In this document: piece after piece, positions 1-6,443 of the stretch
Layout of the letters: each line of letters opens with the position of its first letter
Numbering within the stretch: position 1 is the first letter of the stretch
Assembly (NCBI GenBank): GCA_007129525.1
Contig: SKVI01000332.1
Location: 1 to 6,660, forward strand
DNA length: 6,660 nt
Direction of reading: 5' to 3'
Origin: Gemmatimonadota bacterium
GTDB taxonomy: Bacteria; Gemmatimonadota; Gemmatimonadetes; Longimicrobiales; Gaopeijiaceae
Position numbers and translations under genes: made by a program
Notes under the pieces: generated by a model
The model's input: only the letters and a program-made list of their open reading frames with translations
What the model was told of the DNA's origin: nothing
Database searches by the model: none

Positions 1-1102
1 CCCCCTCCAGGGGCAGCTTCCGGGCGTGGACCCGGAGGATCATCTCCCGGCCCTGCACGTCGGGCGAGTCCACCACCACCTGCCGGTCGAAGCGGCCCGG
101 CCGGAGGAGTGCCGGATCCAGGACATCGGCCCGGTTGGTGGCGGCCAGGAGGATGACTCCTTCGTTGGACTCGAACCCGTCCATTTCCACCAGGAGCTGG
201 TTCAGGGTCTGCTCCCGCTCATCGTGCCCCCCGCCGAGCCCCGCGCCCCGGTGGCGTCCCACTGCGTCGATCTCGTCGATGAAGATGATGCAGGGGGCAT
301 GCGTCTTCCCCTGTTCGAAGAGGTCCCGGACCCGGGAGGCACCGACCCCCACGAACATCTCCACGAAGTCGGAACCGGACATCTGGAAGAAGGGGCGCCC
401 GGCCTCACCGGCCACGGCCTTGGCCAGGAGCGTCTTCCCCGTGCCCGGGGGTCCCACCAGGAGAACGCCCTTGGGGAGCCGACCTCCCAGCCGTCCGAAT
501 TTCTGGGGATCCTTCAGGAACTCGATGATCTCTTCCAGCTCGTGCTTCGCCTCTTCGGCTCCCGCCACGTCGTCGAAGGTGACCTTGGGCGTGTCGGGCG
601 AGATGAGCTTGGCCTTCGAGCGGCCGAACTGGAACGCCTTGTTGCCTCCGCCCTGCATGGTTCGGATGATCCAGAACCAGAACAGGATCAGGATGATCCA
701 CGGAAGGGCGGTGACCAGGAAGGTCCACCACGGCGTCTGCTCGGGCTCCCCGGTGAGAACGACGCCCTGCGCTTCCAGGTCCTCGATGAGGGCGTCGCTG
801 ATGGGACCCAGGAGGTGGGTCTTGAAGTGGGTGCGCTCCTCTCCGTCGCGCTCGACGGCGCGGCGGAACTCTCCCTTCATGGTGACGCCCTCGATGACCT
901 TCACCGAGTGCACGTTCTCCCGGGTAAGCTCGGCGCGGAATTCCGAGTAGGAGAACTCGTAGTGCTCCTCCTCGTCCCCGGCCATGTAGTTGAAGAGGAC
1001 CAGGGGGACCAGCACCAGGAGGATCCAGAAGGGCAGTGCCCGGGACATGCGGGACCACCCACTGTTCTGGGGTTCCTGGCGCTTGGAATCGGGGTCGGAC
1101 AT
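1..1102 (-). CDS. ftsH: FtsH, ATP-dependent membrane zinc metalloprotease (3' end off window)
   Basis: FtsH is a membrane-anchored hexameric AAA+ protease that extracts and degrades damaged or short-lived membrane and cytosolic proteins. 367 N-terminal residues are visible and the frame is still open at the left edge. Seen in order: a transmembrane helix at about 22-40, a periplasmic domain at about 41-123, a second helix at about 124-147, then the AAA domain. The AAA domain has Walker A GPPGTGKT at 217-224, the FVG pore loop at 250-252, Walker B with D276-E277, and the second region of homology with arginine fingers R334 and R337. The HEXXH zinc site expected in the family would lie beyond the edge, so protease activity is inferred. 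The start is the ATG at 1102: it gives a short cytosolic N-tail of normal FtsH form, although its Shine-Dalgarno sequence is weak. It is the last visible gene of the tilS-hpt-ftsH group, 58 bases after hpt, and that gap carries a strong hairpin. Confidence 0.97.
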   Translation of the reverse strand, partial: MSDPDSKRQEPQNSGWSRMSRALPFWILLVLVPLVLFNYMAGDEEEHYEFSYSEFRAELTRENVHSVKVIEGVTMKGEFRRAVERDGEERTHFKTHLLGPISDALIEDLEAQGVVLTGEPEQTPWWTFLVTALPWIILILFWFWIIRTMQGGGNKAFQFGRSKAKLISPDTPKVTFDDVAGAEEAKHELEEIIEFLKDPQKFGRLGGRLPKGVLLVGPPGTGKTLLAKAVAGEAGRPFFQMSGSDFVEMFVGVGASRVRDLFEQGKTHAPCIIFIDEIDAVGRHRGAGLGGGHDEREQTLNQLLVEMDGFESNEGVILLAATNRADVLDPALLRPGRFDRQVVVDSPDVQGREMILRVHARKLPLEG

Positions 1103-1124
1103 CAGACGATACTCGGTTCGTTGG

Positions 1125-1159
1125 GGTGCCGGCTGCGGGAACGCTCCGCGCCAGGCACC
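1125..1159 (-). promoter_or_regulatory. Strong imperfect hairpin between hpt and ftsH
   Basis: In the RNA of the minus strand, GGTGCC (1154-1159) pairs with GGCACC (1125-1130). Inside it GGC pairs with GCC and GCGG with CCGC, around a 7-base loop. That gives 13 Watson-Crick pairs with one single-base bulge on each side. It begins one base after the hpt stop codon and ends 22 bases before the ftsH start. No T-run follows on the minus strand, so it does not look like an intrinsic terminator. It may be an mRNA processing or stability element that separates hpt and ftsH expression, or it may act on ftsH translation. The pairing is seen directly; the role is inferred. Confidence 0.5.
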
Positions 1160-1160
1160 T

Positions 1161-1718
1161 TCAGAGGCTGCCGATGAAGGGCAGGTGCCGGAAATCCTCG
1201 GCGTGATCCAGTCCGTACCCCACAAGGAACTCGGAGGGTGCGTTGAAGCCCACCCACCGGGGTTCCGGGTCGAGCTTCACAAGCCGCTTGTGGAGGAGGG
1301 CGCACACCTCCAGGCTCGCCGGATCGCGCTCGTCCAGCACGGGAAGGATCCGCTGGAGGGTGTTCCCGCTGTCCACGATGTCTTCCACCAGCACCACGTG
1401 ACGTCCCTCGATGGAGGTGTCCGGATCATAGAGGAGCCGGACCTCTCCCGACGACACCATCCCGGTTCCGTAGCTGGACGCCACCAGGAAGTCCACCTGC
1501 AGGGGACGCTGTATGGTGCGAACCAGATCCGCCAGAAAGATAAAGGATCCCTTCAGGAGACCCAACACGAGGATGGGCTCGTCGTTCGGGTAATGTGCCG
1601 AGATCTCGGCGCCCATCTCCCCAACTCGCCGCTGGAGCTCCGGTTCCGAATAGACCACGCGGCGAAAGTCCGTCGCACCGGCCAGTCGAGCCACTCGTTC
1701 AGGTGTTTTCGTCGTCAT
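1161..1718 (-). CDS. hpt: Hypoxanthine phosphoribosyltransferase
   Basis: This cytosolic purine-salvage enzyme transfers phosphoribose from PRPP to hypoxanthine (often also guanine), giving IMP or GMP and pyrophosphate. The protein has 185 residues, normal for bacterial Hpt (about 180). Visible motifs: the LKGS pyrophosphate-binding loop at 55-58, the flexible SSYGTG loop at 81-86, and the PRPP-binding signature VLVEDIVDSGNTL at 109-121 with the acidic pair E112-D113 and the likely catalytic D116. The C-terminal segment around WVGF (155-158) and LVGYGLD (165-171) matches the purine-binding end of the family. The ATG at 1718 lies inside the end of tilS, a 20-base overlap in a different frame, so translation is probably coupled. 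The tilS-hpt-ftsH order is widely conserved in bacteria and supports the call. Whether guanine or hypoxanthine is preferred cannot be read from the sequence. Confidence 0.96.
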   Translation of the reverse strand: MTTKTPERVARLAGATDFRRVVYSEPELQRRVGEMGAEISAHYPNDEPILVLGLLKGSFIFLADLVRTIQRPLQVDFLVASSYGTGMVSSGEVRLLYDPDTSIEGRHVVLVEDIVDSGNTLQRILPVLDERDPASLEVCALLHKRLVKLDPEPRWVGFNAPSEFLVGYGLDHAEDFRHLPFIGSL

Positions 1719-3102
1719 ACCAAACCCCGAGGTACCAGATCGTCTCGTCGTTCCGCGGCCTGGCCACCGGTGCCCGGTGCCACCCCGGAATCCAGATCAC
1801 TTCGTCCCGGCCATCGGCCACCACCGGGATCCGTCGCCGTACGTCTACGGAGAGCCGCAGCTCCCCGAAGAGCTTCTTCAGCTTGCGCCGCCCGGCCGGG
1901 GAGGACGTCCGATCTCCCGGCCGCCAGCGACGCACCACCAACGGAAAGTCGAGCCGCCCGGGGTGAAAGGCCTCCACCGCACCTTCCGGCGCCTCGGGCG
2001 GGCTCGTCCCCCAGGCCACCACCACCGGGCGACCCGCCAGCCGCGCCAGCGTGCGGCCTGCAGGCTCCGGGGCAGGAAGCGTGAAGGGGGCGTCCGCCTC
2101 CTCCGGCCGCCCCTCCCGATCCAGAGCTCGCCCCGTTCCCCACTCCAGGCGAACGCGGTCGAAGTCCCTGGCGAGCCGGACCGATCCCGGAAGCTGCAGA
2201 CGCCCCCCGCTGACTCCGTGGCTGATAAACTCCAGGGCGGCACCGGTTCCCGCTTCGTCAAGAGTCACCCCCGCCTGCCGGGCCAGCGCCCGGAAGATAG
2301 CGCTCCGAACCGGAAAAGGGTATGCGAGAAGGGGGTCCCGGGCAACCGTGATGGACCCCGGTCCCCGATCCTCGATGAGCTGGGCCAGGATCGGTTCCAG
2401 GAGGAGGTCCAGTGCCTGGTGGGTGCGGCGCGCATTGCGGGCGAGTCGCAGGATCGCGGATCGGGCCCCCGGGTGGATGGACTCCAATCGGGGGAGGAGC
2501 TCGTGCCGGATCCGGTTTCGGGCCGGGTGAAGCTCCCGGTTGGTGGGGTCGGACCGGCCGGTGAACCCCATCCGCGCGGCGTAGATTTCCAGCTCCCGGC
2601 GAGACTCCTCCAGGAGAGGACGAACCACCCCGGGCGTCCGGCTGGCCGCGATCCCGGCCAACCCCCGCACCCCGGTGCCCCGGAGGATCCGGAAGAGGAC
2701 CGTCTCCACCTGGTCGTCGGCGTGGTGGGCGGTCACCAGGAAGTCGGCGTCCACCTGGCGGCGGATCCGGTGGAGGAAGGCGTACCTGAGGGCCCGGGCC
2801 TCGGCCTCGTTCTCGGGCCTCACCTCGGACCGCTCCCAACGGACCGGGAGCTGCCATGCCTCAGCCAGACCCCGGACCCACCGGGCGTCGGCGGCGCTCC
2901 CCCCTCGCATGGCGTGGTCGAAGTGGGCTACCGTGAGCCGCAGGTCCAGCGAGGCCAGGGGAAACCGGAGCAGGTGAAGCAGCACCAATGAATCCAGACC
3001 TCCGGATACGGCCACCACCACCCGGGTACCCTCCTCTCCCCACTCCCGCTCCCGCCAGCGATCCGCCACCCGCCGGGCCAGGGCCTCGGGCTCGTCGCTC
3101 AC
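1699..3102 (-). CDS. tilS: tRNA(Ile)-lysidine synthase
   Basis: TilS uses ATP and lysine to convert C34 of the CAU-anticodon isoleucine tRNA to lysidine, so that the tRNA reads AUA and is charged with isoleucine. The product is 467 residues from the chosen start. Seen: the PP-loop SGGLDS at 33-38, HHADDQVET at 126-134, RGTGVRGLAGI at 141-151, and the D185-T187-N188 and RNRIRHELLP (195-204) segments typical of the N-type PP-ATPase core. A central linker domain follows, and a TilS-C-like domain lies at about 388-447 (RRWRPGDR and the KKLFGE region). The GTG at 3102 overlaps the GDPD stop codon as GTGA. The frame stays open 75 codons further upstream to an ATG at 3327, but that stretch is Gly/Pro/Ala-rich, lies within the GDPD gene and has no TilS character, so I reject it. 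A CAU tRNA lies about 1.6 kb upstream on the same strand. Confidence 0.96.
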   Translation of the reverse strand: MSDEPEALARRVADRWREREWGEEGTRVVVAVSGGLDSLVLLHLLRFPLASLDLRLTVAHFDHAMRGGSAADARWVRGLAEAWQLPVRWERSEVRPENEAEARALRYAFLHRIRRQVDADFLVTAHHADDQVETVLFRILRGTGVRGLAGIAASRTPGVVRPLLEESRRELEIYAARMGFTGRSDPTNRELHPARNRIRHELLPRLESIHPGARSAILRLARNARRTHQALDLLLEPILAQLIEDRGPGSITVARDPLLAYPFPVRSAIFRALARQAGVTLDEAGTGAALEFISHGVSGGRLQLPGSVRLARDFDRVRLEWGTGRALDREGRPEEADAPFTLPAPEPAGRTLARLAGRPVVVAWGTSPPEAPEGAVEAFHPGRLDFPLVVRRWRPGDRTSSPAGRRKLKKLFGELRLSVDVRRRIPVVADGRDEVIWIPGWHRAPVARPRNDETIWYLGVWYDDENT

Positions 3103-3938
3103 TGGTGGGACGCCTGCTCGCGGTGGCCCGGCGGAAGCGGACGCCCCGTCTGCTCGTGTAGAACCCGGGCCAGGAGATCGGGACGGTCGGTCTGGATCGC
3201 ATCGACCCCCCACCGCAGGAGCCGCCGCATGAGATCCGGTGAATCCACCGTCCAGACGTGCACGGCCAGGTTCCGACGATGCGCCTCCCGGATCAGTCGG
3301 GGCGTGGTTACCTGCCGCCCCTCCCAACGGTGCGGGATCTGAAGAGCGTCGGTGGCGGGCGTGAAGGGCCCGCCACGGGGCAGACGGTGGAGGAGGTAGA
3401 AGAGCCGGATCTGCCGCCGGGTGGCGGAGACCGGCCCCCGGTACCCCCGTCGGTCGGCCCGGCCCTCCTCCTCGGCGGAGGCCAGCAGGACCCGGTCCCG
3501 GGCACCCATGGCCTCCACCATCCGAATGAGGGGAAGGGTGGCCCGGGGGTCCTTGGCGTCAACGTTGAGTCGGGTGTGGGGGAAGCGTTCCAGAACCGTG
3601 CGAAAGCCTGGGATCCTCACGCCCCGTCCGCGGAACGGAAGCTCGTCGTGGAGTCCTTGGAAGCGGGCTCCTGCATCCAGCTCCTGGAGCTCGGCCAGGC
3701 TGAAAGACCGCACCGCACCGGAGCCGTCGGTGGTCCGATCCACGGTGGCGTCGTGGATGACCACCAGCTCCTCGTCCCGGGTCAAGTGGACGTCCATCTC
3801 CAGGACGTCGGCCCCCCAGCGCTCCACCGCCTGGGTGAAGGCCTCCAGGGTGTTCTCGGGGGCCAGAAGCGCGCCTCCCCTGTGGGCAAACAGAAGGGGG
3901 GCACCGGCCAGGTAGGGGTGCCCCGGCCGGGTCCTCAT
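3099..3938 (-). CDS. Glycerophosphodiester phosphodiesterase, GDPD family
   Basis: GDPD enzymes hydrolyse glycerophosphodiesters (deacylated phospholipids) to glycerol-3-phosphate and an alcohol, using a metal in a TIM barrel. The protein has 279 residues. Seen: the N-terminal strand with catalytic H19-R20 (AHRGG), PENT at 27-30, the acidic E47-M-D49 metal site, the second histidine in IHD (H62), NVDAKD at 125-130 and the C-terminal strand motifs HVWTVD (227-232) and IQTDRP (248-253). Many family members have Glu in the place of D127; Asp also occurs in cytosolic subfamilies as far as I recall. There is no signal peptide or membrane segment, so it is probably cytosolic, unlike periplasmic GlpQ. 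Its ATG overlaps the stop of the preceding unknown gene as ATGA, and its own stop overlaps the tilS GTG. The nearest GGAGG is 17 bases from the start, which favours translation by coupling. The exact substrate is unknown. Confidence 0.93.
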   Translation of the reverse strand: MRTRPGHPYLAGAPLLFAHRGGALLAPENTLEAFTQAVERWGADVLEMDVHLTRDEELVVIHDATVDRTTDGSGAVRSFSLAELQELDAGARFQGLHDELPFRGRGVRIPGFRTVLERFPHTRLNVDAKDPRATLPLIRMVEAMGARDRVLLASAEEEGRADRRGYRGPVSATRRQIRLFYLLHRLPRGGPFTPATDALQIPHRWEGRQVTTPRLIREAHRRNLAVHVWTVDSPDLMRRLLRWGVDAIQTDRPDLLARVLHEQTGRPLPPGHREQASHQ

Positions 3939-4480
3939 CCCCGGTCTTCGGCCGGCCTCCCCGGAGAATGGCCCCGGGAGGTGTCGCTTCCGGGCTGGTC
4001 GGGGCCCACGTCTTCGGGAGAGACCCCGTGGTAGATCAGGAGCACCTGGTCCAGGAGCTCGGAGGTCAGCGACAGGTCCTGCGACGGGCCGTCTCCGGCC
4101 TCCTCCTCCAGCTCGAGCACCCGTTCGGCCAGAAAGTGGAGGAAATCTTCCACCACCTGTGGACGTGGCGACGGGCCCACCGGAGAATCATCGGGGACCT
4201 CGGTGAGCAGCAGGCCTCGCACGTAGGCCAGCACGCCGGGGAAGGTGAGCTCGATGAGGGGACCGCCCTCGAGCTCCTCCTCGCCGGTGACGTTTTCCCA
4301 CTCCAGGTCGTTCCAGTAGAGGTCCCGGGCCTCCCCCAGGAGATACCTGCGACGCTCTTCGGGGAGAGGGGATCCGTCGGCGGGAGGCGCCTGGAGGGAC
4401 CGTCCCACCGTCTCCCGCAGGGACTGGCGGCGGGACTCCACGAGCGCTTTCGGTGAGGTGACGCGAGAGCTGGTATCCAT
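3935..4480 (-). CDS. Hypothetical protein, first gene of the GDPD-tilS-hpt-ftsH operon
   Basis: I do not recognise this 181-residue protein. It has no signal peptide or transmembrane helix. The first 40 residues are polar and probably disordered. Residues 41-62 are charged and aromatic (RRRYLLGEARDLYWNDLEWE), 73-94 look like a hydrophobic strand-helix unit (LIELTFPGVLAYVRGLLL), 107-128 form a likely acidic amphipathic helix (FLHFLAERVLELEEE), and 136-155 form another helix. The last 25 residues are Gly/Pro/Asp-rich and look disordered. The ordered core with conserved-looking tryptophans, the even coding frame and the ATGA overlap with GDPD argue that it is real. The ATG at 4480 follows the intergenic region; AAGG sits only two bases before it, so the ribosome site is poor. 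It may be specific to the phylum. No function is proposed. Confidence 0.8.
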   Translation of the reverse strand: MDTSSRVTSPKALVESRRQSLRETVGRSLQAPPADGSPLPEERRRYLLGEARDLYWNDLEWENVTGEEELEGGPLIELTFPGVLAYVRGLLLTEVPDDSPVGPSPRPQVVEDFLHFLAERVLELEEEAGDGPSQDLSLTSELLDQVLLIYHGVSPEDVGPDQPGSDTSRGHSPGRPAEDRG

Positions 4481-4527
4481 GGCCTTGGGATCTCAGGAGA
4501 ATTCGGGAAACGAGAACGATGAAGGAC

Positions 4528-4555
4528 CGGCGGACCCTCCCGTGGGGTCCCGCCG
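4528..4555 (-). promoter_or_regulatory. Hairpin in the probable leader of the hypothetical-GDPD-tilS-hpt-ftsH operon
   Basis: On the minus strand CGGCGG (4550-4555) pairs with CCGCCG (4528-4533), and ACCC (4545-4548) pairs with GGGT (4534-4537). This gives ten base pairs with one bulged G and a 7-base loop. It ends 47 bases before the start codon at 4480 and has no T-run after it, so it is not an intrinsic terminator. A stabilising 5' end or a translational control element is possible; the role is inference. Confidence 0.4.
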
Positions 4556-4655
4556 AACAAACAAGTACACCACGACTCCGCGCCAGGCAAGCAACGGTGT
4601 CCAAAAAACCCGTACTCCCCCGACCCGTGATCAGAGACTGCTCAGGCCCTCGACC

Positions 4656-4692
4656 AAAAAACGGCCCCCCCGTGCGGGTGCGCGGGGGGACC
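4656..4692 (-). terminator. Rho-independent terminator of the tRNA transcript
   Basis: Read on the minus strand, a ten-pair stem (GG, one U·G wobble, then CCCCCCG against CGGGGGG) is formed by 4683-4692 and 4663-4672 around a 10-base loop. One base after the stem follows a run of six T (4656-4661). It begins 44 bases downstream of the tRNA 3' end on the same strand, so it most likely ends the tRNA transcript and insulates the next operon. Confidence 0.85.
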
Positions 4693-4735
4693 GCAGGCCC
4701 GTACGTTTGCGGCGCATCGGGCAATCCGTCTGCAG

Positions 4736-4809
4736 TGCCGGAGGAGGGACTCGAACCCCCGACTCGCGGATTATGATTCCGCTGCTCTAACCAACTGAGC
4801 TACTCCGGC
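4736..4809 (-). tRNA. tRNA with CAU anticodon, most likely elongator tRNA-Met
   Basis: The 74 bases fold into a full cloverleaf. The acceptor stem is GCCGGAG with CTCCGGC. The D arm is GCTC...GAGC with loop AGTTGGTTA. The anticodon stem is GCGGA with TCCGC around loop ATCATAA, giving anticodon CAT. The variable loop is GAGTC, and the T arm is GGGGG/CCCTC with loop TTCGAGT. A73 is the discriminator base, and CCA is not encoded. The G1-C72 pair and the absence of three G-C pairs at the base of the anticodon stem exclude the initiator. CAU can also belong to the isoleucine tRNA modified by TilS. The acceptor pairs G4-C69 and G5-C68 differ from the C4-G69 and C5-G68 I recall in the E. coli isoleucine tRNA, which favours methionine without settling it. 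Confidence 0.95.
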
Positions 4810-4823
4810 CAAATGAGCAAAAA

Positions 4824-4852
4824 AGGCTACCGTCGGCGGAGGCCCATGTCAA
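4824..4852 (-). promoter_or_regulatory. Sigma70-type promoter of the tRNA gene
   Basis: On the minus strand a perfect -35 box TTGACA (4847-4852) is followed by a 17-base spacer and TAGCCT (4824-4829), which keeps the T, A and final T of the -10 consensus. The -10 box ends 14 bases before the mature tRNA 5' end, so transcription would begin a few bases upstream of the tRNA. The ftsB stop codon TGA lies inside the -35 box. Box identity and spacing are seen; activity is inferred. Confidence 0.65.
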
Positions 4853-5163
4853 GGGTCGGAGGGGTCCTCCCGGTCGGCGTCGGGATCGCCGGTATAACGG
4901 TAGAGCATCTCCCCGTCGCGGATCATACCGAACCGTTCCCGGGCCAGGGTTTCCAGCGTCCGGTCATCGTGTTCCAGCGAGTCGGCCCTCAGGGCCAGCG
5001 AATCCGTGACGGCTCGAAGCCCCTGGAGCTGCTCCGTGGCCTCCTGGGTCTCGGCCTGAACGGCCCGGAGATCCACGACCGTGTACTCGCCACCGAAGAG
5101 CGCATAGTACCCCGCAACCACCAGAACCGCGGGAAAGACGAATCGTCGGAGCATATGGCTCAA
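4849..5163 (-). CDS. FtsB/DivIC-family septum formation initiator
   Basis: Members of this family are small bitopic membrane proteins that join FtsL and FtsQ/DivIB in the divisome and help activate septal peptidoglycan synthesis. The protein has 104 residues, usual for the family. It has a short N-tail, one transmembrane helix at about 8-24, a likely coiled coil at about 31-70 (spaced Leu, Val and Ala among Glu, Gln and Arg), and the family's conserved end with ARERFGMIRDGEMLYRY at 74-90. It ends in a short acidic tail. The start is uncertain. TTG at 5163 overlaps the eno stop as TTGA, like the other junctions here, with GGGGG eight bases upstream; ATG at 5154 would give 101 residues. Position directly after eno is common for ftsB in many bacteria. 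FtsB and DivIC cannot be told apart from this sequence alone. Confidence 0.9.
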   Translation of the reverse strand: MSHMLRRFVFPAVLVVAGYYALFGGEYTVVDLRAVQAETQEATEQLQGLRAVTDSLALRADSLEHDDRTLETLARERFGMIRDGEMLYRYTGDPDADREDPSDP

Positions 5164-6443
5164 TCCAAGAGCCCCCGACCGGGGTACTCGGCCCGGGTGC
5201 CCAGTTGTTCCTCGATGCGAAGAAGCTGGTTGTACTTGGCCACCCGATCGGTTCGGGAAGCGCTTCCGGTCTTAATCTGACCCGATCCGGTCGCCACCGC
5301 CAGGTCTGCAATGAAGACGTCCTCGGTCTCGCCCGAACGATGGGAGATGACCGAGCGATATCCGGCCCGGCGGGCGGTCTCGATGGCCTCCAGCGTCTCG
5401 GTGAGGGTTCCGATCTGGTTCACCTTGATGAGGATGGCGTTGGCCACCCCCTCGCGGATGCCCCGCTCCAGGTAGCGGGGATTGGTGACGAAGAGATCGT
5501 CACCCACGAGCTGCACCCGGTCTCCGGTGGCCTCGGTGAGGGCCTTCCAGCCCTCCCAGTCGTTTTCGTCCAGGGCGTCCTCCAGGGAGGCGATGGGATA
5601 CCGATCCAGCCACTGGCTCCAGAAGTCCACCATTTCGGCAGCGTCCCGCCGCTGGCCGGAGGACCAGTGGAAGGTGTATTCGCCGTCCCGGAAGAACTCC
5701 GATGCGGCGGCGTCCAGGGCCAGGACGATCTCGTCACCCGGTGTGTATCCCGCCTTCTCGACTGCTTCCAGCACCACCTCCACGGCCTCGTCATTGGAGC
5801 CCAGGTCCGGCGCGAACCCCCCTTCGTCGCCCACAGCGGTGCTTCGGCCCTGCTCCGCGAGGACCTTCTTCAGGTGATGGAAGACCTCCACCCCCATCTG
5901 AAGTCCGTGGGAGAAGGTCTCGGCGCCCACCGGCATGATCATGAACTCCTGGATGTCCACGTTGTTGGGGGCGTGGGAACCTCCGTTCAGGATATTCATC
6001 ATGGGGACGGGAAGAAGGGTGGCGTCGTCACCGCCCAGAGCTCGGAAGAGAGGAAGCTCACGGGCCGAGGCCGCGGCCCGGGCGGCGGCCAGCGACGCGC
6101 CCAGGATGGCGTTGGCGCCCAGTCGTCCCTTGTTGGGGGTCCCGTCGGCCTCCACCAGGAGGCGGTCGACCTCGGTCTGATCTGCGGCGTCGTGACCCTC
6201 CAGGAGCCGACGGATCTCTCCATTCAGGTGGCCCACGGCCTTCCGGACTCCCCGCCCCAGGTATCGGTCCCGATCTCCATCCCGCAGCTCCACCGCCTCG
6301 TGCTCGCCCGTGGACGCGCCCGAGGGCACCGCGGCTCGTCCCACCACGCCGCCGGCGAGTTCCACCTCGGCCTCCACCGTGGGATTTCCCCTGGAATCCA
6401 GGATCTCCCTTCCCCGCACGTTCCGAATCTCCGATCTGCTCAT
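5160..6443 (-). CDS. eno: Enolase (phosphopyruvate hydratase)
   Basis: Enolase interconverts 2-phosphoglycerate and phosphoenolpyruvate in glycolysis and gluconeogenesis, with magnesium. The 427 residues match the usual bacterial length. Seen: the N-terminal REILDSRGNPTVE segment (12-24), the SGASTGEHEA loop (41-50), NGGSHAPNNVDIQEF (153-167) with E166, and VGDEGGFAP (204-212) with E207. The metal ligands are D244, E288 and D315. The catalytic base K340 lies in LIKVNQIGTLTET, followed by SHRSGETED (367-375) with H368 and GQIKTGS (388-394) with K391. All active-site residues are present, so it should be active. The ATG at 6443 overlaps the upstream gene's stop as ATGA, and an AGGA ribosome site lies eight bases before it. 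Its stop overlaps the TTG of the FtsB/DivIC gene. No separate promoter is seen, so it is probably transcribed with its neighbours. Confidence 0.98.
   Translation of the reverse strand: MSRSEIRNVRGREILDSRGNPTVEAEVELAGGVVGRAAVPSGASTGEHEAVELRDGDRDRYLGRGVRKAVGHLNGEIRRLLEGHDAADQTEVDRLLVEADGTPNKGRLGANAILGASLAAARAAASARELPLFRALGGDDATLLPVPMMNILNGGSHAPNNVDIQEFMIMPVGAETFSHGLQMGVEVFHHLKKVLAEQGRSTAVGDEGGFAPDLGSNDEAVEVVLEAVEKAGYTPGDEIVLALDAAASEFFRDGEYTFHWSSGQRRDAAEMVDFWSQWLDRYPIASLEDALDENDWEGWKALTEATGDRVQLVGDDLFVTNPRYLERGIREGVANAILIKVNQIGTLTETLEAIETARRAGYRSVISHRSGETEDVFIADLAVATGSGQIKTGSASRTDRVAKYNQLLRIEEQLGTRAEYPGRGLLD

Noticed and set aside
26..2991. Long plus-strand open frames (about 383 residues at 26-1177, 364 at 990-2084, 404 at 1777-2991)
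   Set aside because: They lie opposite ftsH, hpt and tilS, show no family motifs and are rich in Arg, Pro, Gly and His, as expected from the antisense of GC-rich genes.
3103..3327. 75-codon N-terminal extension of tilS to an ATG
   Set aside because: It overlaps GDPD, is low-complexity Gly/Pro/Ala and is not part of TilS proteins; the GTG at 3102 gives the normal N-terminus.
4562..4590. Promoter-like TTGCCT and TACTTG pair before the unknown gene
   Set aside because: The spacing is 17 but the -10 box matches poorly; too weak to list as a feature, although a promoter is expected in this region after the terminator.
4601..4662. Two copies of CCAAAAAAC (4601-4609 and 4654-4662)
   Set aside because: The second is the T-run of the terminator; the first has no stable stem before it. 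Two short A-runs are not enough for a repeat element.
4458..4790. Plus-strand open frames across the tRNA region (4458-4790, 4519-4776)
   Set aside because: They run antisense through the tRNA and terminator and have no coding character; frames of the type EGLEPPTRGL are a known artefact of tRNA antisense.
4819..4844. Possible intrinsic terminator after ftsB (short hairpin plus six T)
   Set aside because: The stem is only two 3-pair blocks with mismatches between them, and the same bases form the spacer and -10 box of a better-supported tRNA promoter.
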